A DNA stretch of 64,000 bases. It comes from Gemmatimonadota bacterium (lineage in GTDB: Bacteria; Latescibacterota; UBA2968; GCA-2709665). This document shows, in pieces, positions 24,894 to 34,138 of the stretch (within the stretch, counting starts at the first letter, position 1; each line of letters starts with the position of its first letter). Below the pieces are notes generated by a model. That model saw nothing but the letters and a program-made list of their open reading frames with translations, searched no databases and was not told the origin of the DNA. A program made the translations under genes and the position numbers. Location of the stretch: contig JAPPJY010000016.1 in NCBI GenBank assembly GCA_028874335.1, positions 62,001 to 126,000 on the forward strand, given 5' to 3'.

Positions 24894-25175
24894 CTAATGA
24901 TAGTCGACGATCTCGACGTCATAGGCATTTTCGTCTCGCCACACGAAACACACACGCCACTGATCGTTTATGCGAATGCTATGCTGCCCTTTACGATCAT
25001 GGCTTAACACTTCAAGTCGGTTGCCACGAGGTACGCGAAGCGTTTCAAGGATCGTCGCGGCGTTCAGTTGCTCGAGCTTGCGTGCGGCCGTTCTTTGAAT
25101 ATTCTGCGGCAATTTCAGGGAATACCGGCCGCGAAATATCTTTTCGGCTTCCCTGTCCCTGAAGGATCTGATCAC
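24894..25175 (-). CDS. higB: HigB-family mRNA interferase toxin
   Basis: 93 residues, RelE/HigB fold. It starts MIRSFRDREAEKIFRG, the usual HigB start, and ends SIRINDQWRVCFVWRDENAYDVEIVDYH, with the conserved Arg and C-terminal aromatic/His residues. Such toxins cut mRNA on the ribosome. The start codon is GTG at 25175 and lies exactly 6 nt after the -10 box, so the message should be leaderless. The toxin gene precedes the antitoxin gene, as usual for higBA. Confidence 0.95.
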   Translation of the reverse strand: MIRSFRDREAEKIFRGRYSLKLPQNIQRTAARKLEQLNAATILETLRVPRGNRLEVLSHDRKGQHSIRINDQWRVCFVWRDENAYDVEIVDYH

Positions 25176-25181
25176 CCATTA

Positions 25182-25218
25182 AGCATAACAACTAAGAGTA
25201 ATAACGTCAAGCGTTATT
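25182..25218 (-). promoter_or_regulatory. higBA promoter and operator
   Basis: Minus strand: TTGACG (25210-25205), 17-bp spacer, TATGCT (25187-25182). Six nt separate the -10 box from the GTG of higB. The inverted repeat AATAACG-TCAAG-CGTTATT (25200-25218) overlaps the -35 and is a likely HigA operator. Confidence 0.75.
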
Positions 25219-26597
25219 GAATGAAAAAACAAGGATGAACTCGCAATCGCGACAGGAGGGCAGTTTAACATGTGGAATAGCAGAGAAGCCAACCGGCGCA
25301 TCAGAAACCGGATTGCTGTCTGAAGCTGACTGACGGTCCGACTGCCCACGAACTCCAAGGGTTCATATGTAGCAGCCAGCGCCAATAAGGACCAACCTTT
25401 ATCGGGGAGACCCGGCAGTCCAACCCGTGCAGGCTGATTCGCTCACCGAATACGACGGCCGCGTCGTTGGGTTCTGCAACCCGGGTTGCCACAACAGATT
25501 CGTGAGCGCGGTCCCCATTTCGACGAAGTGACGGTCGCGCGAACCTCACCACAGGTCGATTCCCGGCGGTACCTGGCCGCTTGCGAATCCCCCTCCCACG
25601 CACGGCGTCTCCACCCACCTTAGAGACCTGCCCTTCCCTACCGCCATCATAATTCCCTCCTCCGCAGACTTCCCATCGGTAACGCCCCATCCTTCTATCC
25701 GGAATCCCCCGAATACAGGATACGAATGTGAACAGCGCAAACCGGTTGGCCTGCGACCGGGCCAAACGCCGTGCGGGTTCAACGCCACGGACATGATCAA
25801 ATGTCCGATTCGCCGGATCTCCGACCCAAAGTGCAACGAAATTCATCATTAAATCATCAAAATAGCGCTACAATTCAACGTTAGTTCAACAAGATTTCGT
25901 TATATTAACGTCTGTCTTGATCGTCAGATTCTCGCTCGTCACTTCGGTCCAGCTGATCAGGCTGTGTTTCACAATGAAAAGCGCGGTCGCCAGCGTGGAC
26001 ATCCTGTAAGTCTGTTCACGGCGGTTCAGTGGTGGATCATACACATCAGGAGCGAGATTGTTGCCGTGATTGTCAAGAATCCGCGCGCCTGAATCGTCGA
26101 CCGCAAGACCAGGGAGATTCCGGATCTTCGGGGGACGGGTATTGCGACCAACCAGGAAAGTCGGAGGATAGATTATCTCACAATCCGCGCTGTGGATTGA
26201 TCTTGTCGTTCTCCTTTGTCTGGCGGCGGTCACGAGAACTGCCATTTCCCTGCTTCTTCTGGCGCATCGGTTAGCGGGTGCGGTTGAGAGTATCGCGGAT
26301 CGTTGTGGGTATATCGGTTGGGCAATCAAACGTAAAGAGCGGGGTACTCGTCGTTCGATTCAATCGGACGAGATTCGTGAATCCCGCGGGCGTGATTGCT
26401 GAAGCGATCGTAACTGGACTTGTAATTCAAAGTAGGATTGCAGGAACCGCCGGCGGAAGAACGGTATTCCGAAGACGGTTACGATCGACTATTGAGCCCG
26501 GGGCATCTTTCGGTCAGGAGGGAAGGCGAACAAGCACGTAGCCATTGATCCCGTTTGCGATGTCGGGGCCTCACGTGGTGTTTACGCGGAATTATCG
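25219..26597. other. Gene-poor, probably decayed region
   Basis: Several overlapping open frames occur on both strands but none has family motifs or a good ribosome binding site. The minus-strand frame at 25886-26329 ends in a protein-like stretch (SLISWTEVTSENLTIKTDVN) that may be a remnant. The only clear signal is promoter element A at 25839-25907, pointing rightwards. Confidence 0.5.
25839..25907 (+). promoter_or_regulatory. Tandem direct-repeat promoter element, copy A
   Basis: TTCA, ATCA, TTCA and TTCA begin at element positions 4, 15, 36 and 47 (11-bp spacing inside each pair, 32 bp between pairs). GTTCAAC is followed by 10 bp and TATATT (25901-25906). Four sibling copies share the register. 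No clear gene follows closely; the first plausible downstream ORF is at 26598. Confidence 0.7.
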
Positions 26598-26867
26598 GTG
26601 GCCGGCATTGATGAAGAAACGAAATTTGTAACTCCCCAATCGGATTTGGCAAATCCTTGGATGAATTCTCGAACTTATCGCGGCAGAGATTACGTTGCCC
26701 ATGACAGTCGCAAGATGCGGAAGTGCCTGAAATGCGCGAGGATGTTTAACAGCGCCGGACCCGAAAACCGGATATGTGGAAGGCACGGAACAAAACGATC
26801 AAAATACGAAGAATGGGCGGAGGGGCCTGGGGAGGGTCTCTTGAATCCCGGTGATGACGACGTTTGA
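26598..26867 (+). CDS. Small zinc-ribbon-like protein
   Basis: 89 residues at most. The core RKCLKCARMFNSAGPENRIC (CxxC, 13 residues, then CxxH) matches a widespread small family with a CxxC...NRICxxC/H motif, so a zinc site is likely. Basic residues follow (GTKRSKYEEW). The N-terminal third is not convincing and the start is uncertain. It is about 690 bp downstream of promoter element A and upstream of element B. Function unknown; such proteins are often carried by phages or genomic islands. Confidence 0.5.
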   Translation: MAGIDEETKFVTPQSDLANPWMNSRTYRGRDYVAHDSRKMRKCLKCARMFNSAGPENRICGRHGTKRSKYEEWAEGPGEGLLNPGDDDV

Positions 26868-27196
26868 GTGAATCACAGGTCCGGATGGTCCATTTGGGAT
26901 TGAAGACGCCGACATTGTCCTGCTAAGCAAACAAGCCTCTGTACCGACCCCCTTCTGCGCCATCGGCAAGCTTCAGACTTCCTTTCCATGCGATGTCCAC
27001 TCCGCCGCGATGCACCCGGCCGATCGCACATACACGCCTCCTCTTTCCCACAGTCTTTGACGATCGGTTCCTGGTCCCTCACTCCGTGTCCAGGCCGTCC
27101 CGCCAGGTCTGTCTGTAATCACGATATTATAGATCAAGTGCTGTCATTTGTATCTGCATTTCGCGGATTTCGGACCTTCGCAAGTAAGATAAGCCA
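26868..27196. other. Intergenic region with no gene seen
   Basis: Only short frames without motifs. It leads directly into promoter element B (27197). Confidence 0.5.
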
Positions 27197-27265
27197 AAAT
27201 TCATCATAAAATCATTAGAAATGTCGATTAATTCAATATTAGGTCAACAAAAAATCGTTAAGTTA
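27197..27265 (+). promoter_or_regulatory. Tandem direct-repeat promoter element, copy B
   Basis: Same register as copy A: TTCA, ATCA, TTCA, GTCA at element positions 4, 15, 36, 47, and TAAGTT (27259-27264) 10 bp after GGTCAAC. Transcription would start near 27271, about 190 nt before the kinase gene at 27460. Confidence 0.75.
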
Positions 27266-27459
27266 TCACCTTACAAAGAAACGACTCGTGGAAGTCTCCA
27301 TCTCAGATGGCTTGAAATCTGCTGGTTCCGGATAGAACGGATATACCGGTTGAACGAAATGTGGGTTTCTGTCCCGGTAAAGGGTTGGCCAAATACGGCG
27401 GGAGACTCAGGGAACAGGACAATGGTCCCGCGCAAGCCGGACCGCGGAGGAAGTTGAAA

Positions 27460-30189
27460 ATGGAATCCAGGAACGCGCAAGCCCGTCACAGGAAACAGGT
27501 TTTCGTTGTCGCCTGCACGGTCGGATTGATGGTCCTCGTCGGATATTCTATTCGCAACTACCTGAGCGGCGAGCTACTGGCGATGTGGACCCACAGTGTC
27601 CTGACGTTGCTCGTGGCCGGCGGTCTGGCCGGACTCCTGCTGGGTGCTAAAGCTCGAATGGCCTTCCGCGTCGTCCTGTTGGGAGTCGGGATCGGGCTGT
27701 TATGGCTTTCCGCATTCACACATAACTTCCTCTATTTCCACATCCTGATGCCCTTGCTGTTTTTCTTTTTCCTGGGCAGACGCGAGAGCGGAATCCTGAC
27801 CGGTTTCTTCTCTCTCGTAGCGGCCGTGTTGTTGTTGGCGCCGAGGCTGGCCGGCACGTTCGTCTATGAAACCGAGCAAATTATCAGGTTCCTCGTCGGG
27901 TTTGTCTTTGTCTCAATCATCGCGTGGGGCGACGAATCTTCCAGCCAACGCCTGTATGACCACCTTCTGGCCAACAACGAACAGCTCGAAAACGAGCGGA
28001 GACAACTGGAGCGCGCGCTGGAGCAGATCACCGAGACCGAGGCCCGTTTGGAACAGACGGTCTCCGAACTGAACGACCGAAGCCAGCTCATGAAGACTGT
28101 CTTCGACAATATGGATGAGGGCGTGGCGTTCGCCGATGCGGAGGGCAAGCTGCTCCTGTTCAACCCCAGTGCGGAGCGCATTCTGGGCATGGGCCTGATG
28201 GATGCGACGCCCGATGAATGGTCGGACACGTACGGCGCTTTTTATCTGGATAAGGAAACTCGCGTTCCAACCGAGCAACTTCCCCTCGTGCGCGCTCTAC
28301 AGGGGGAAAATACGAACGATCTGGAATATTTCGTGCGCAATGATAAAAAGCCGGGCGGTACCTACGTCAACGCCAAGGGACGATACAAACCGGCGGCCAA
28401 CGGTACCGGCGAGAAAGTCAAAGCCGCTGTGGTCGTTTTCAGCGACATCACGAGGCATAAGGAACACGAAGCGACATTACTGGAAAACATCAGCAAGTTG
28501 AAGAAACAAGCCCTGCTCATGGAAACTGTTTTCAGAAGCGTCAGCGACGGCGCGGTGGTGACCGGCAAGGACGGTGAGTTCCTCTTCGTCAATCCCAGCG
28601 CGGAAGACATCGTGGGCATGGGGCCCACGGACTCCCCAACCGATGAATGGGCCGAGACGTACGGTACTTTTTATCCCGACCGCGTGACACCCTATCCATC
28701 AGAGAAGCTTCCGCTCATGCGCGCCATGCACGGCGAAGTAACCGATGACATCGAGCTGTTCATCCGCAATCAGGAAAGACCGGACGGGGTATACATCAGT
28801 GTCAGCGGCAGACCGCTTCAGGACGATTCCGGCGAGATCGAAGGCGGCGTCATCGTGTTGCGGGACGTCACTTCTCTGAAGGCGACCGAGTCGAAGCTGA
28901 AGACAACCGTAAGCGAACTTCAGGAACAGACGCATCTAATGGAAACGGTCTTCGACAGCATCAGCGATGGTGTGATCGTTATTGATAAGAATAAGAAAGC
29001 CCTGATTTTCAATCCCAGTGCGAAACGCATTCTCGGCCTCCACGTTCCGGATACAAGCTTTTCACAATGGTCCGATACATACGGCATTCATACCATAGAT
29101 GGAGAAACGGTCCTGCCGGAGGACGAGCTTCCGCTGGTGCGCGCCGTCCGCGGGGAGCCGTCGGATGGTGTCGAGCTGCTCGTACGCAACCGGGAAAAGC
29201 CTGAGGGTGTCTACATCAGCGTCAGCGGCAGACCCTTGCGGGGCGAGACGGATGCCATTACGGGCGCCGTGTCCACCTTCCGGGAGGTGACTGAGATCAA
29301 GGAAGCAGAGAGAGATCTGAAACGAACGGCCGACAACCTGCGAATGCAGACTCACGCCATGGAGACCATATTCAACAGCATCAGCGACGGCGTGGTCGTC
29401 GCCGACGAAAACGGGAACTTCACGATCTTCAATCCCAGTGCTGAACGGATGGTCGGAATCGGCATGACGGACACGGGCCCCGATCAATGGACGGACCAAT
29501 ACGGCATTTTCTTTCCCGATCGGGAAACGCCGTATCCAATGGACGAACTTCCGCTCGTTCGCGCCATCCAGGGCGAACCCTCCGATGAAGTGGAGATGTT
29601 CATCCGCAATCCGAACGTGCCGGAGGGCGTCTACATAAGTGTCAGTGGCAGACCCCTCCAGGAGGAGTCGGGTGTCGCCAAGGGCGGCGTGATCGTATTC
29701 AGGGACGTCACCGAGCGACGACTCGCGGAAGAAGCCCTTTCTCAGGCGTTCGCGCAGGGAAGGCTGGAGATTGTGGATACGATCCTCCACAACATCGGAA
29801 ACGCGATCAACAGCGTCGCCACAGGCCTGGGCACGATTCAGGGGGAAATTGTCGAGAAACGAGTTGGTACACCGCCTGTCTGCGCTTGCAGCGGCCATAG
29901 AGGAACATCGAGACGACTTGATTTCCTATCTGAGTACGGATCCGCACGGCCAGAAAGTGATGCCGTTCATACTGGGTCTCGCCCAGGACTTTGCCAGGCA
30001 GAACGCGCAACTGACTCAGACTGTCGAACGCGTGGAAAGCCGCGTGACGCACATCGTCGATATCATCCGAACCCAGCGGACGATCGACACGGGGGCCCTG
30101 GCGCGCAAAGACATCAACCTTTGCAAAGCCATCACCGACGCCACCAAGCTGCTCCAGGATTCCCTTGGCAAGAGAGGTGTCCGGGTTGA
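27460..30189 (+). CDS. Membrane multi-PAS sensor histidine kinase, frameshifted before the ATPase domain
   Basis: About five membrane helices (residues ~15-160) and a coiled coil (~175-215) precede four tandem PAS units of ~125 residues, each opening like LMETVF.S.SDG and closing like YISVSGRPL. The histidine box is VDTILHNIGNAINSV. From about 29846 this frame turns to junk (KRVGTPPVCAC...), while the next frame continues LSRNELVHRLSALAAAIEEH, aligning without gap to the intact paralog at 49277-51400. Skipping one G of the GGGGG at 29841-29845 restores a single protein ending at 30619. It may be a sequencing error, a mutation or a slip site. The start at 27460 follows GGAGGAAG. A sigma-54 regulator gene follows. 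Confidence 0.8.
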   Translation: MESRNAQARHRKQVFVVACTVGLMVLVGYSIRNYLSGELLAMWTHSVLTLLVAGGLAGLLLGAKARMAFRVVLLGVGIGLLWLSAFTHNFLYFHILMPLLFFFFLGRRESGILTGFFSLVAAVLLLAPRLAGTFVYETEQIIRFLVGFVFVSIIAWGDESSSQRLYDHLLANNEQLENERRQLERALEQITETEARLEQTVSELNDRSQLMKTVFDNMDEGVAFADAEGKLLLFNPSAERILGMGLMDATPDEWSDTYGAFYLDKETRVPTEQLPLVRALQGENTNDLEYFVRNDKKPGGTYVNAKGRYKPAANGTGEKVKAAVVVFSDITRHKEHEATLLENISKLKKQALLMETVFRSVSDGAVVTGKDGEFLFVNPSAEDIVGMGPTDSPTDEWAETYGTFYPDRVTPYPSEKLPLMRAMHGEVTDDIELFIRNQERPDGVYISVSGRPLQDDSGEIEGGVIVLRDVTSLKATESKLKTTVSELQEQTHLMETVFDSISDGVIVIDKNKKALIFNPSAKRILGLHVPDTSFSQWSDTYGIHTIDGETVLPEDELPLVRAVRGEPSDGVELLVRNREKPEGVYISVSGRPLRGETDAITGAVSTFREVTEIKEAERDLKRTADNLRMQTHAMETIFNSISDGVVVADENGNFTIFNPSAERMVGIGMTDTGPDQWTDQYGIFFPDRETPYPMDELPLVRAIQGEPSDEVEMFIRNPNVPEGVYISVSGRPLQEESGVAKGGVIVFRDVTERRLAEEALSQAFAQGRLEIVDTILHNIGNAINSVATGLGTIQGEIVEKRVGTPPVCACSGHRGTSRRLDFLSEYGSARPESDAVHTGSRPGLCQAERATDSDCRTRGKPRDAHRRYHPNPADDRHGGPGAQRHQPLQSHHRRHQAAPGFPWQERCPG

Positions 30190-30619
30190 CGTCGACTGCA
30201 GGAATGCGCCGGAAGAGATTCGAATCCAGGAGAGCAAGTTTCATCAAATGCTGGTCAATCTCATCAAGAACGCCATCGAAGCAATCGACGATCTGGAGAA
30301 AACCGCCGGAGTCCGGGAGAAGCCCCGCATTCAGATCCGGTCCTACGTTCACGAGGACTACCTCGTGATCGACGTCATTGACAACGGCATCGGTATCGAA
30401 GAAAAGCGTCTCAAGATCATCTTCGCGGCCGGTTACACAACCAAAGAGGTAGGGAGCGGGCTGGGCCTTCATTCGATAGCCAACTTCATTATCGGTTCCG
30501 GCGGACAGATCTACCCGATAAGCGCGGGTAACGGGAAGGGAACCACGATGCGCGTCAAGATGCGACTTGCCTCAGTGGCGTTGAAATCAGTGGCCGACGA
30601 GCGGGAGGCACAGGTATGA
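29846..30619 (+). pseudogene. C-terminal kinase domain of the same gene, in the shifted frame
   Basis: 257 codons read without their own good start. They include FHQMLVNLIKNAIEAIDD (N box), VIDNGIGIEEKRL (G1), and GSGLGLHSIANFIIGSGG with GKGTTMRVKM, so the ATPase half is intact at sequence level. It lines up with residues ~455-705 of the paralogous kinase at 49277-51400. If the shift is real, the upstream protein has its phosphoacceptor box but no ATPase. Confidence 0.75.
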
Positions 30620-30736
30620 ACCCCGATTCTGAGTCATTTGACGTTTGTCAGATTGTCCACCTTCGCCTCCAATCGGCCGGCTGAAGACGATATTCAACAG
30701 ATATATTGCACAGCACCAATATTGCAGAGGTATTCG

Positions 30737-32632
30737 ATGGATTTCGCGAATCTCAGAAATCGCCGCGTGATGATCGCTGATGACCAGAAGGAAATCCACG
30801 ACGACTTTTCGGAAATGTTGCGGCCCAGATTCCTGGAGACCGTAACGGATGATCTGGCGTCCGCGTTCACGCAGAAGAAGGAAGAGTCGTTTCTTCCGGA
30901 ATTCGAGCTTCTGTACGTGAACAGCGGCGAGGAGGCCGTCGACGTCATCAAGGCGGAGAAGGAGGCCGGCCGACCCGTTTCAGTCGCATTCGTGGACATC
31001 AGAATGCCGCCGGGAATCGACGGGATCGAAACGATCCGCCGGGTGAGAGAGATCGATCGAGACCTCGAGGTCGTCATCATGACCGCCTACACGGACAAGT
31101 CGCTGGCGGAGATTATCCATGATATGGACTTGCTCCATAAAGTACTCTATATCCGAAAGCCTTTCGCGCGTGAGGAAATCCAGCAGATTGCCCTCTCGCT
31201 CGTGGGCAAGTGGAACGTGGAACAGGAATTGGCGGAGAAACGGCGGCAACTCACTGACAGTCATCAAAGACTCGAAGCCGTTCTCGATGCCACCGGAGAC
31301 GCACTGGCCATGTATGACGTCACCGGCAACCTGGTGTTTGCCAATCGCCGGTTCGAAAAGGTACTCGACCTGCCGAAGAGCGAATTGCAAAAGATGTCTC
31401 CGAAGACCTTCAAGGAGCGGTTTGATGAGAGATTCCGAGAACCTGATCTGACTGATATGGAGGGGAGGTTCATCTTCGGGAGCAAGGGTAAAGTCGTAGA
31501 AAGGGCCGAAGCAGGCAATTTACCCGGGAATCGTCTGTTCTATCGATCCGTAGCTCCGGTGAGTGATATCCAGGGAGAAATCATAGGCGATCTGTACGTG
31601 TACCGCGACGTGTCCAGGGAGATTCAGGTCGAGCGTATGAAGGCCGAAGTACTTCGCCTGCGCACCGAACTCAAGGCGACCTATTCCTTCTCAGGCATGG
31701 TCGGCTCCAGCGCCCCGATGAAGCAGGTGTACGCGCTGGTGAAGCAGGCTGCCGAGAGCGACATTACCGTGTTGATCCAGGGCGAGAGCGGCACGGGCAA
31801 GGAACTTGTTGCGAAGTCCTTTCATTTCAACAGCCACCGCAAAGAGGGTCCGTACCTCACCATCAATTGCGCTGCCATTCCGGAGGCGCCGATCGAGAGT
31901 GAACTGTTCGGACACGAAGAGGGCGCCTTTACGGGGGCGACGAAGCGGAGGATAGGTGTCTTTGAACGAGCCACGGGGGGAACGGTCTTCCTGGACGAGG
32001 TCGGAGACATGGACCTGGCCCTTCAGGCCAGATTGCTGCGCGTCCTGCAGGAGCGAGAGATCCAGCGCGTCGGTACAACGACTCCTATCCCGGTAGACAT
32101 CCGGCTGGTCGCCGCCACCAACAAGGACCTGGAGGATGCGGTAAAGACCGGCAGATTCCGCGAAGACCTGTTCTATCGAATCTCCGTTTTTCCGATCGCG
32201 ATTCCGCCGCTCCGCGAACGCCGCGAAGACGTTCCGTCGCTGGCGAAACACTTCCTCGAAAAGCACACGAAACGCAACGGCAAAACCATCAGTGGCATTT
32301 CCACGGCCACGCTGCGTCTGTTGTTGCAGTACGATTGGCCGGGAAACGTCCGTGAACTCGAGAATGCCATCGAACGAGCGGTTTTGCTGGAGACGACCGA
32401 CGTTCTGCAGGTGAAAAACCTGCCGCCGCAACTCTCGCCGATCGTGGATCCCCGAAAGGGCGGCGCGGCGCCAACGTCGGTCCTCCCCCTCGCGGAAGTC
32501 GAACGGCAGGCGCTGGTCAACGCCCTCGAAGCGTCGGACAACAACGTAACCGAAGCGGCGCGGGCCCTCGGTCTCGGTCGAGCCACACTGTACCGGAAAT
32601 TAAAAAAATTCAACCTGACTGCCGATGTGTGA
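30737..32632 (+). CDS. Sigma-54-dependent response regulator with extended receiver and PAS domain
   Basis: 631 residues. The receiver starts [19 protein letters not shown], has a ~30-residue insert before the second strand, and carries its Asp in [14 protein letters not shown] (~86). A PAS domain (~185-320) is followed by AAA+ with GESGTGKE (~350) and GAFTGA (~395), and by a Fis helix-turn-helix ([20 protein letters not shown]). It is strongly similar along its length to the regulator at 51764-53653. The start at 30737 has AGAGG upstream. It follows the kinase gene by about 117 bp. Likely target: the sigma-54 promoter at 34051. Confidence 0.92.
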   Translation: MDFANLRNRRVMIADDQKEIHDDFSEMLRPRFLETVTDDLASAFTQKKEESFLPEFELLYVNSGEEAVDVIKAEKEAGRPVSVAFVDIRMPPGIDGIETIRRVREIDRDLEVVIMTAYTDKSLAEIIHDMDLLHKVLYIRKPFAREEIQQIALSLVGKWNVEQELAEKRRQLTDSHQRLEAVLDATGDALAMYDVTGNLVFANRRFEKVLDLPKSELQKMSPKTFKERFDERFREPDLTDMEGRFIFGSKGKVVERAEAGNLPGNRLFYRSVAPVSDIQGEIIGDLYVYRDVSREIQVERMKAEVLRLRTELKATYSFSGMVGSSAPMKQVYALVKQAAESDITVLIQGESGTGKELVAKSFHFNSHRKEGPYLTINCAAIPEAPIESELFGHEEGAFTGATKRRIGVFERATGGTVFLDEVGDMDLALQARLLRVLQEREIQRVGTTTPIPVDIRLVAATNKDLEDAVKTGRFREDLFYRISVFPIAIPPLRERREDVPSLAKHFLEKHTKRNGKTISGISTATLRLLLQYDWPGNVRELENAIERAVLLETTDVLQVKNLPPQLSPIVDPRKGGAAPTSVLPLAEVERQALVNALEASDNNVTEAARALGLGRATLYRKLKKFNLTADV

Positions 32633-32708
32633 ACCTCGGCAGATGCTGATACGTCCCAATACTCGGGTTCTACCAAAGACTGTTGAAGTCCTAAAGGAAC
32701 TGTGAGCT

Positions 32709-32969
32709 ATGGAAAAACAACTGATACGCGCTATTTGTTTCCCGGCAGTCTCTGTCTTGTTGGCTTCCATTGTCGTCGTTGTTGGCGGCTTCCTGATTGC
32801 TGAGCGAGTCTATCGTTACGAGAGAATCTCGATATATCCGGCCGGCTCGGATCAACCAACGGCGTATGTGTTGAATCGGGATGAAGGTTCCATCTGGATA
32901 TTCAAAGGGGAGGTCGTGCATCCAACGCGAAAGACACCCACGGTGATGGCGGATCGAGGGGTACGGTAG
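32709..32969 (+). CDS. Small single-pass membrane protein
   Basis: 86 residues: one N-terminal membrane helix (AICFPAVSVLLASIVVVVGG), then a short soluble domain (YERISIYPAGSDQPTAYVLN, GSIWIFKGEVVH). The ATG follows AAGGAACTGTGAGCT. It is the last gene before a strong terminator (33211), so it is probably in the operon with the kinase/regulator pair. Function unknown; it could be an accessory sensor subunit. Confidence 0.65.
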   Translation: MEKQLIRAICFPAVSVLLASIVVVVGGFLIAERVYRYERISIYPAGSDQPTAYVLNRDEGSIWIFKGEVVHPTRKTPTVMADRGVR

Positions 32970-34050
32970 GAACATACAGATGCCAAAAACCGGACAAATC
33001 TGTCAGACCGCCGGAATCTACCGGGCCTTCGGCTTATGCCCCTGCAAGGACCGAATCGAGGTCCGAACGGGACAACGATTTCCTTCCTGCAGGGAACATG
33101 GATGGAGAGTCTTGTGGGTCTTTCTTCAGGCAAACGGACGACGGACGTGACCTGAAGCGGCTCGATTCCCTGAGGGAGAGGATGTAAGCGTCCTCCGGCC
33201 AATCACTTCAACACAAAGCCCGGAGCAATCTCTGATTGCTCCGGGCTTTGTGTTTGGTGAATCAGGGTCTGCCTGTCATGTGTGCCGGCGAATGATGGCC
33301 GATTTCGTAAACATACTATAACCCATATGCCATTTTGGCCCTTCGTACACGTTTTTTCAATATACATATTATATTTAATATATACTTCCGGGACCAGCGC
33401 CGGATCGATGGACCGGGCACTGGCGAATCCCGTCTCGGCGGGCCTGAGCTGACAAGACTGCGTTGCTTACTCTTCTGTACGAAAGTCGCCACGCTTTAGC
33501 CCCAATTCGAAAAAAACGGTAACCGGGCGTCGTGATAAAACCCTCCGAAACGGGGCGCAGACGTCGTCCGGAACGACATTCTTTCAGCTCACGTCCAGTG
33601 ACCTGGTGTATCCTGGTAATCAGCAGTCTAATCGCCTTTATTAACTCGCACAAATTCGAATTAACCGCCCCGAAAAATGACGAATCAAGGTTTGGACATG
33701 AAACTCCGTGCCGTCCGGACCGCAACTCGCCAGAACCAGGTTGCGATTTCATGGTCACATTCACGAGGCGACCGGGCATACAGGCGACTGACCGTTCGGG
33801 TCATCTCGTTTTCTGGCGGGGCTCATTTTTCAGCCTGTTTTTTATCTCAAATTGAGACCTACGTGTTGATTTGTGACACATCAGATGGGATTTCGTATAA
33901 ATTATTGTATTCATTTGCCTTGTATGGATTGCGGTCGGCCGGATCGCTTCGCTGTCGTTCCGTTTCGAGACGATTGCGAGTCATGTATACTCTGAGAGGG
34001 ATAGTTTGTAAGTTCTTTATTTATTTGAGTTTGCGAATAATCCGTGGTTT
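32970..34050. other. Long intergenic region before the Ig/beta-barrel protein
   Basis: Contains the terminator at 33211-33257, a very AT-rich block (33350-33390), a 13-bp palindrome TCTCAAATTGAGA (33845-33857) and, at its right end, a sigma-54 promoter. The frame running into the next gene from 33677 has no coding character upstream of 34139. Confidence 0.55.
33211..33257 (+). terminator. Strong intrinsic terminator with a 20-bp perfect stem
   Basis: ACACAAAGCCCGGAGCAATC, loop TCT, then its exact complement (33234-33253), followed by TT. It ends the kinase/regulator/small-membrane-protein operon. Confidence 0.85.
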
Positions 34051-34066
34051 TGGCACGGCTACTGCT
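34051..34066 (+). promoter_or_regulatory. Sigma-54 promoter
   Basis: TGGCACGGCTACTGCT: GG and GC are exactly 12 bp apart and only one fixed position departs from the consensus. Transcription would start near 34077, about 62 nt before the ATG at 34139. It is about 1.4 kb from the sigma-54 regulator gene. Confidence 0.75.
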
Positions 34067-34138
34067 TGCAGTGGGGGGACGGGAATACTCCGGGCCCTCA
34101 CGGGCTGCGATCACCCAATGCAAACAGGGAGTCGGCCA

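Noticed and set aside
30711-30726. CAGCACCAATATTGCA as a sigma-54 promoter for the first regulator gene
   Set aside because: The -24 GG is AG and three consensus bases are missing. The predicted start would fall exactly on the ATG at 30737, and the -12 region overlaps the AGAGG ribosome binding site. Too weak, though the -12 half is good.
33677-34138. N-terminal extension of the Ig/beta-barrel protein
   Set aside because: No coding character, it crosses the sigma-54 promoter, and a good ribosome binding site precedes 34139.
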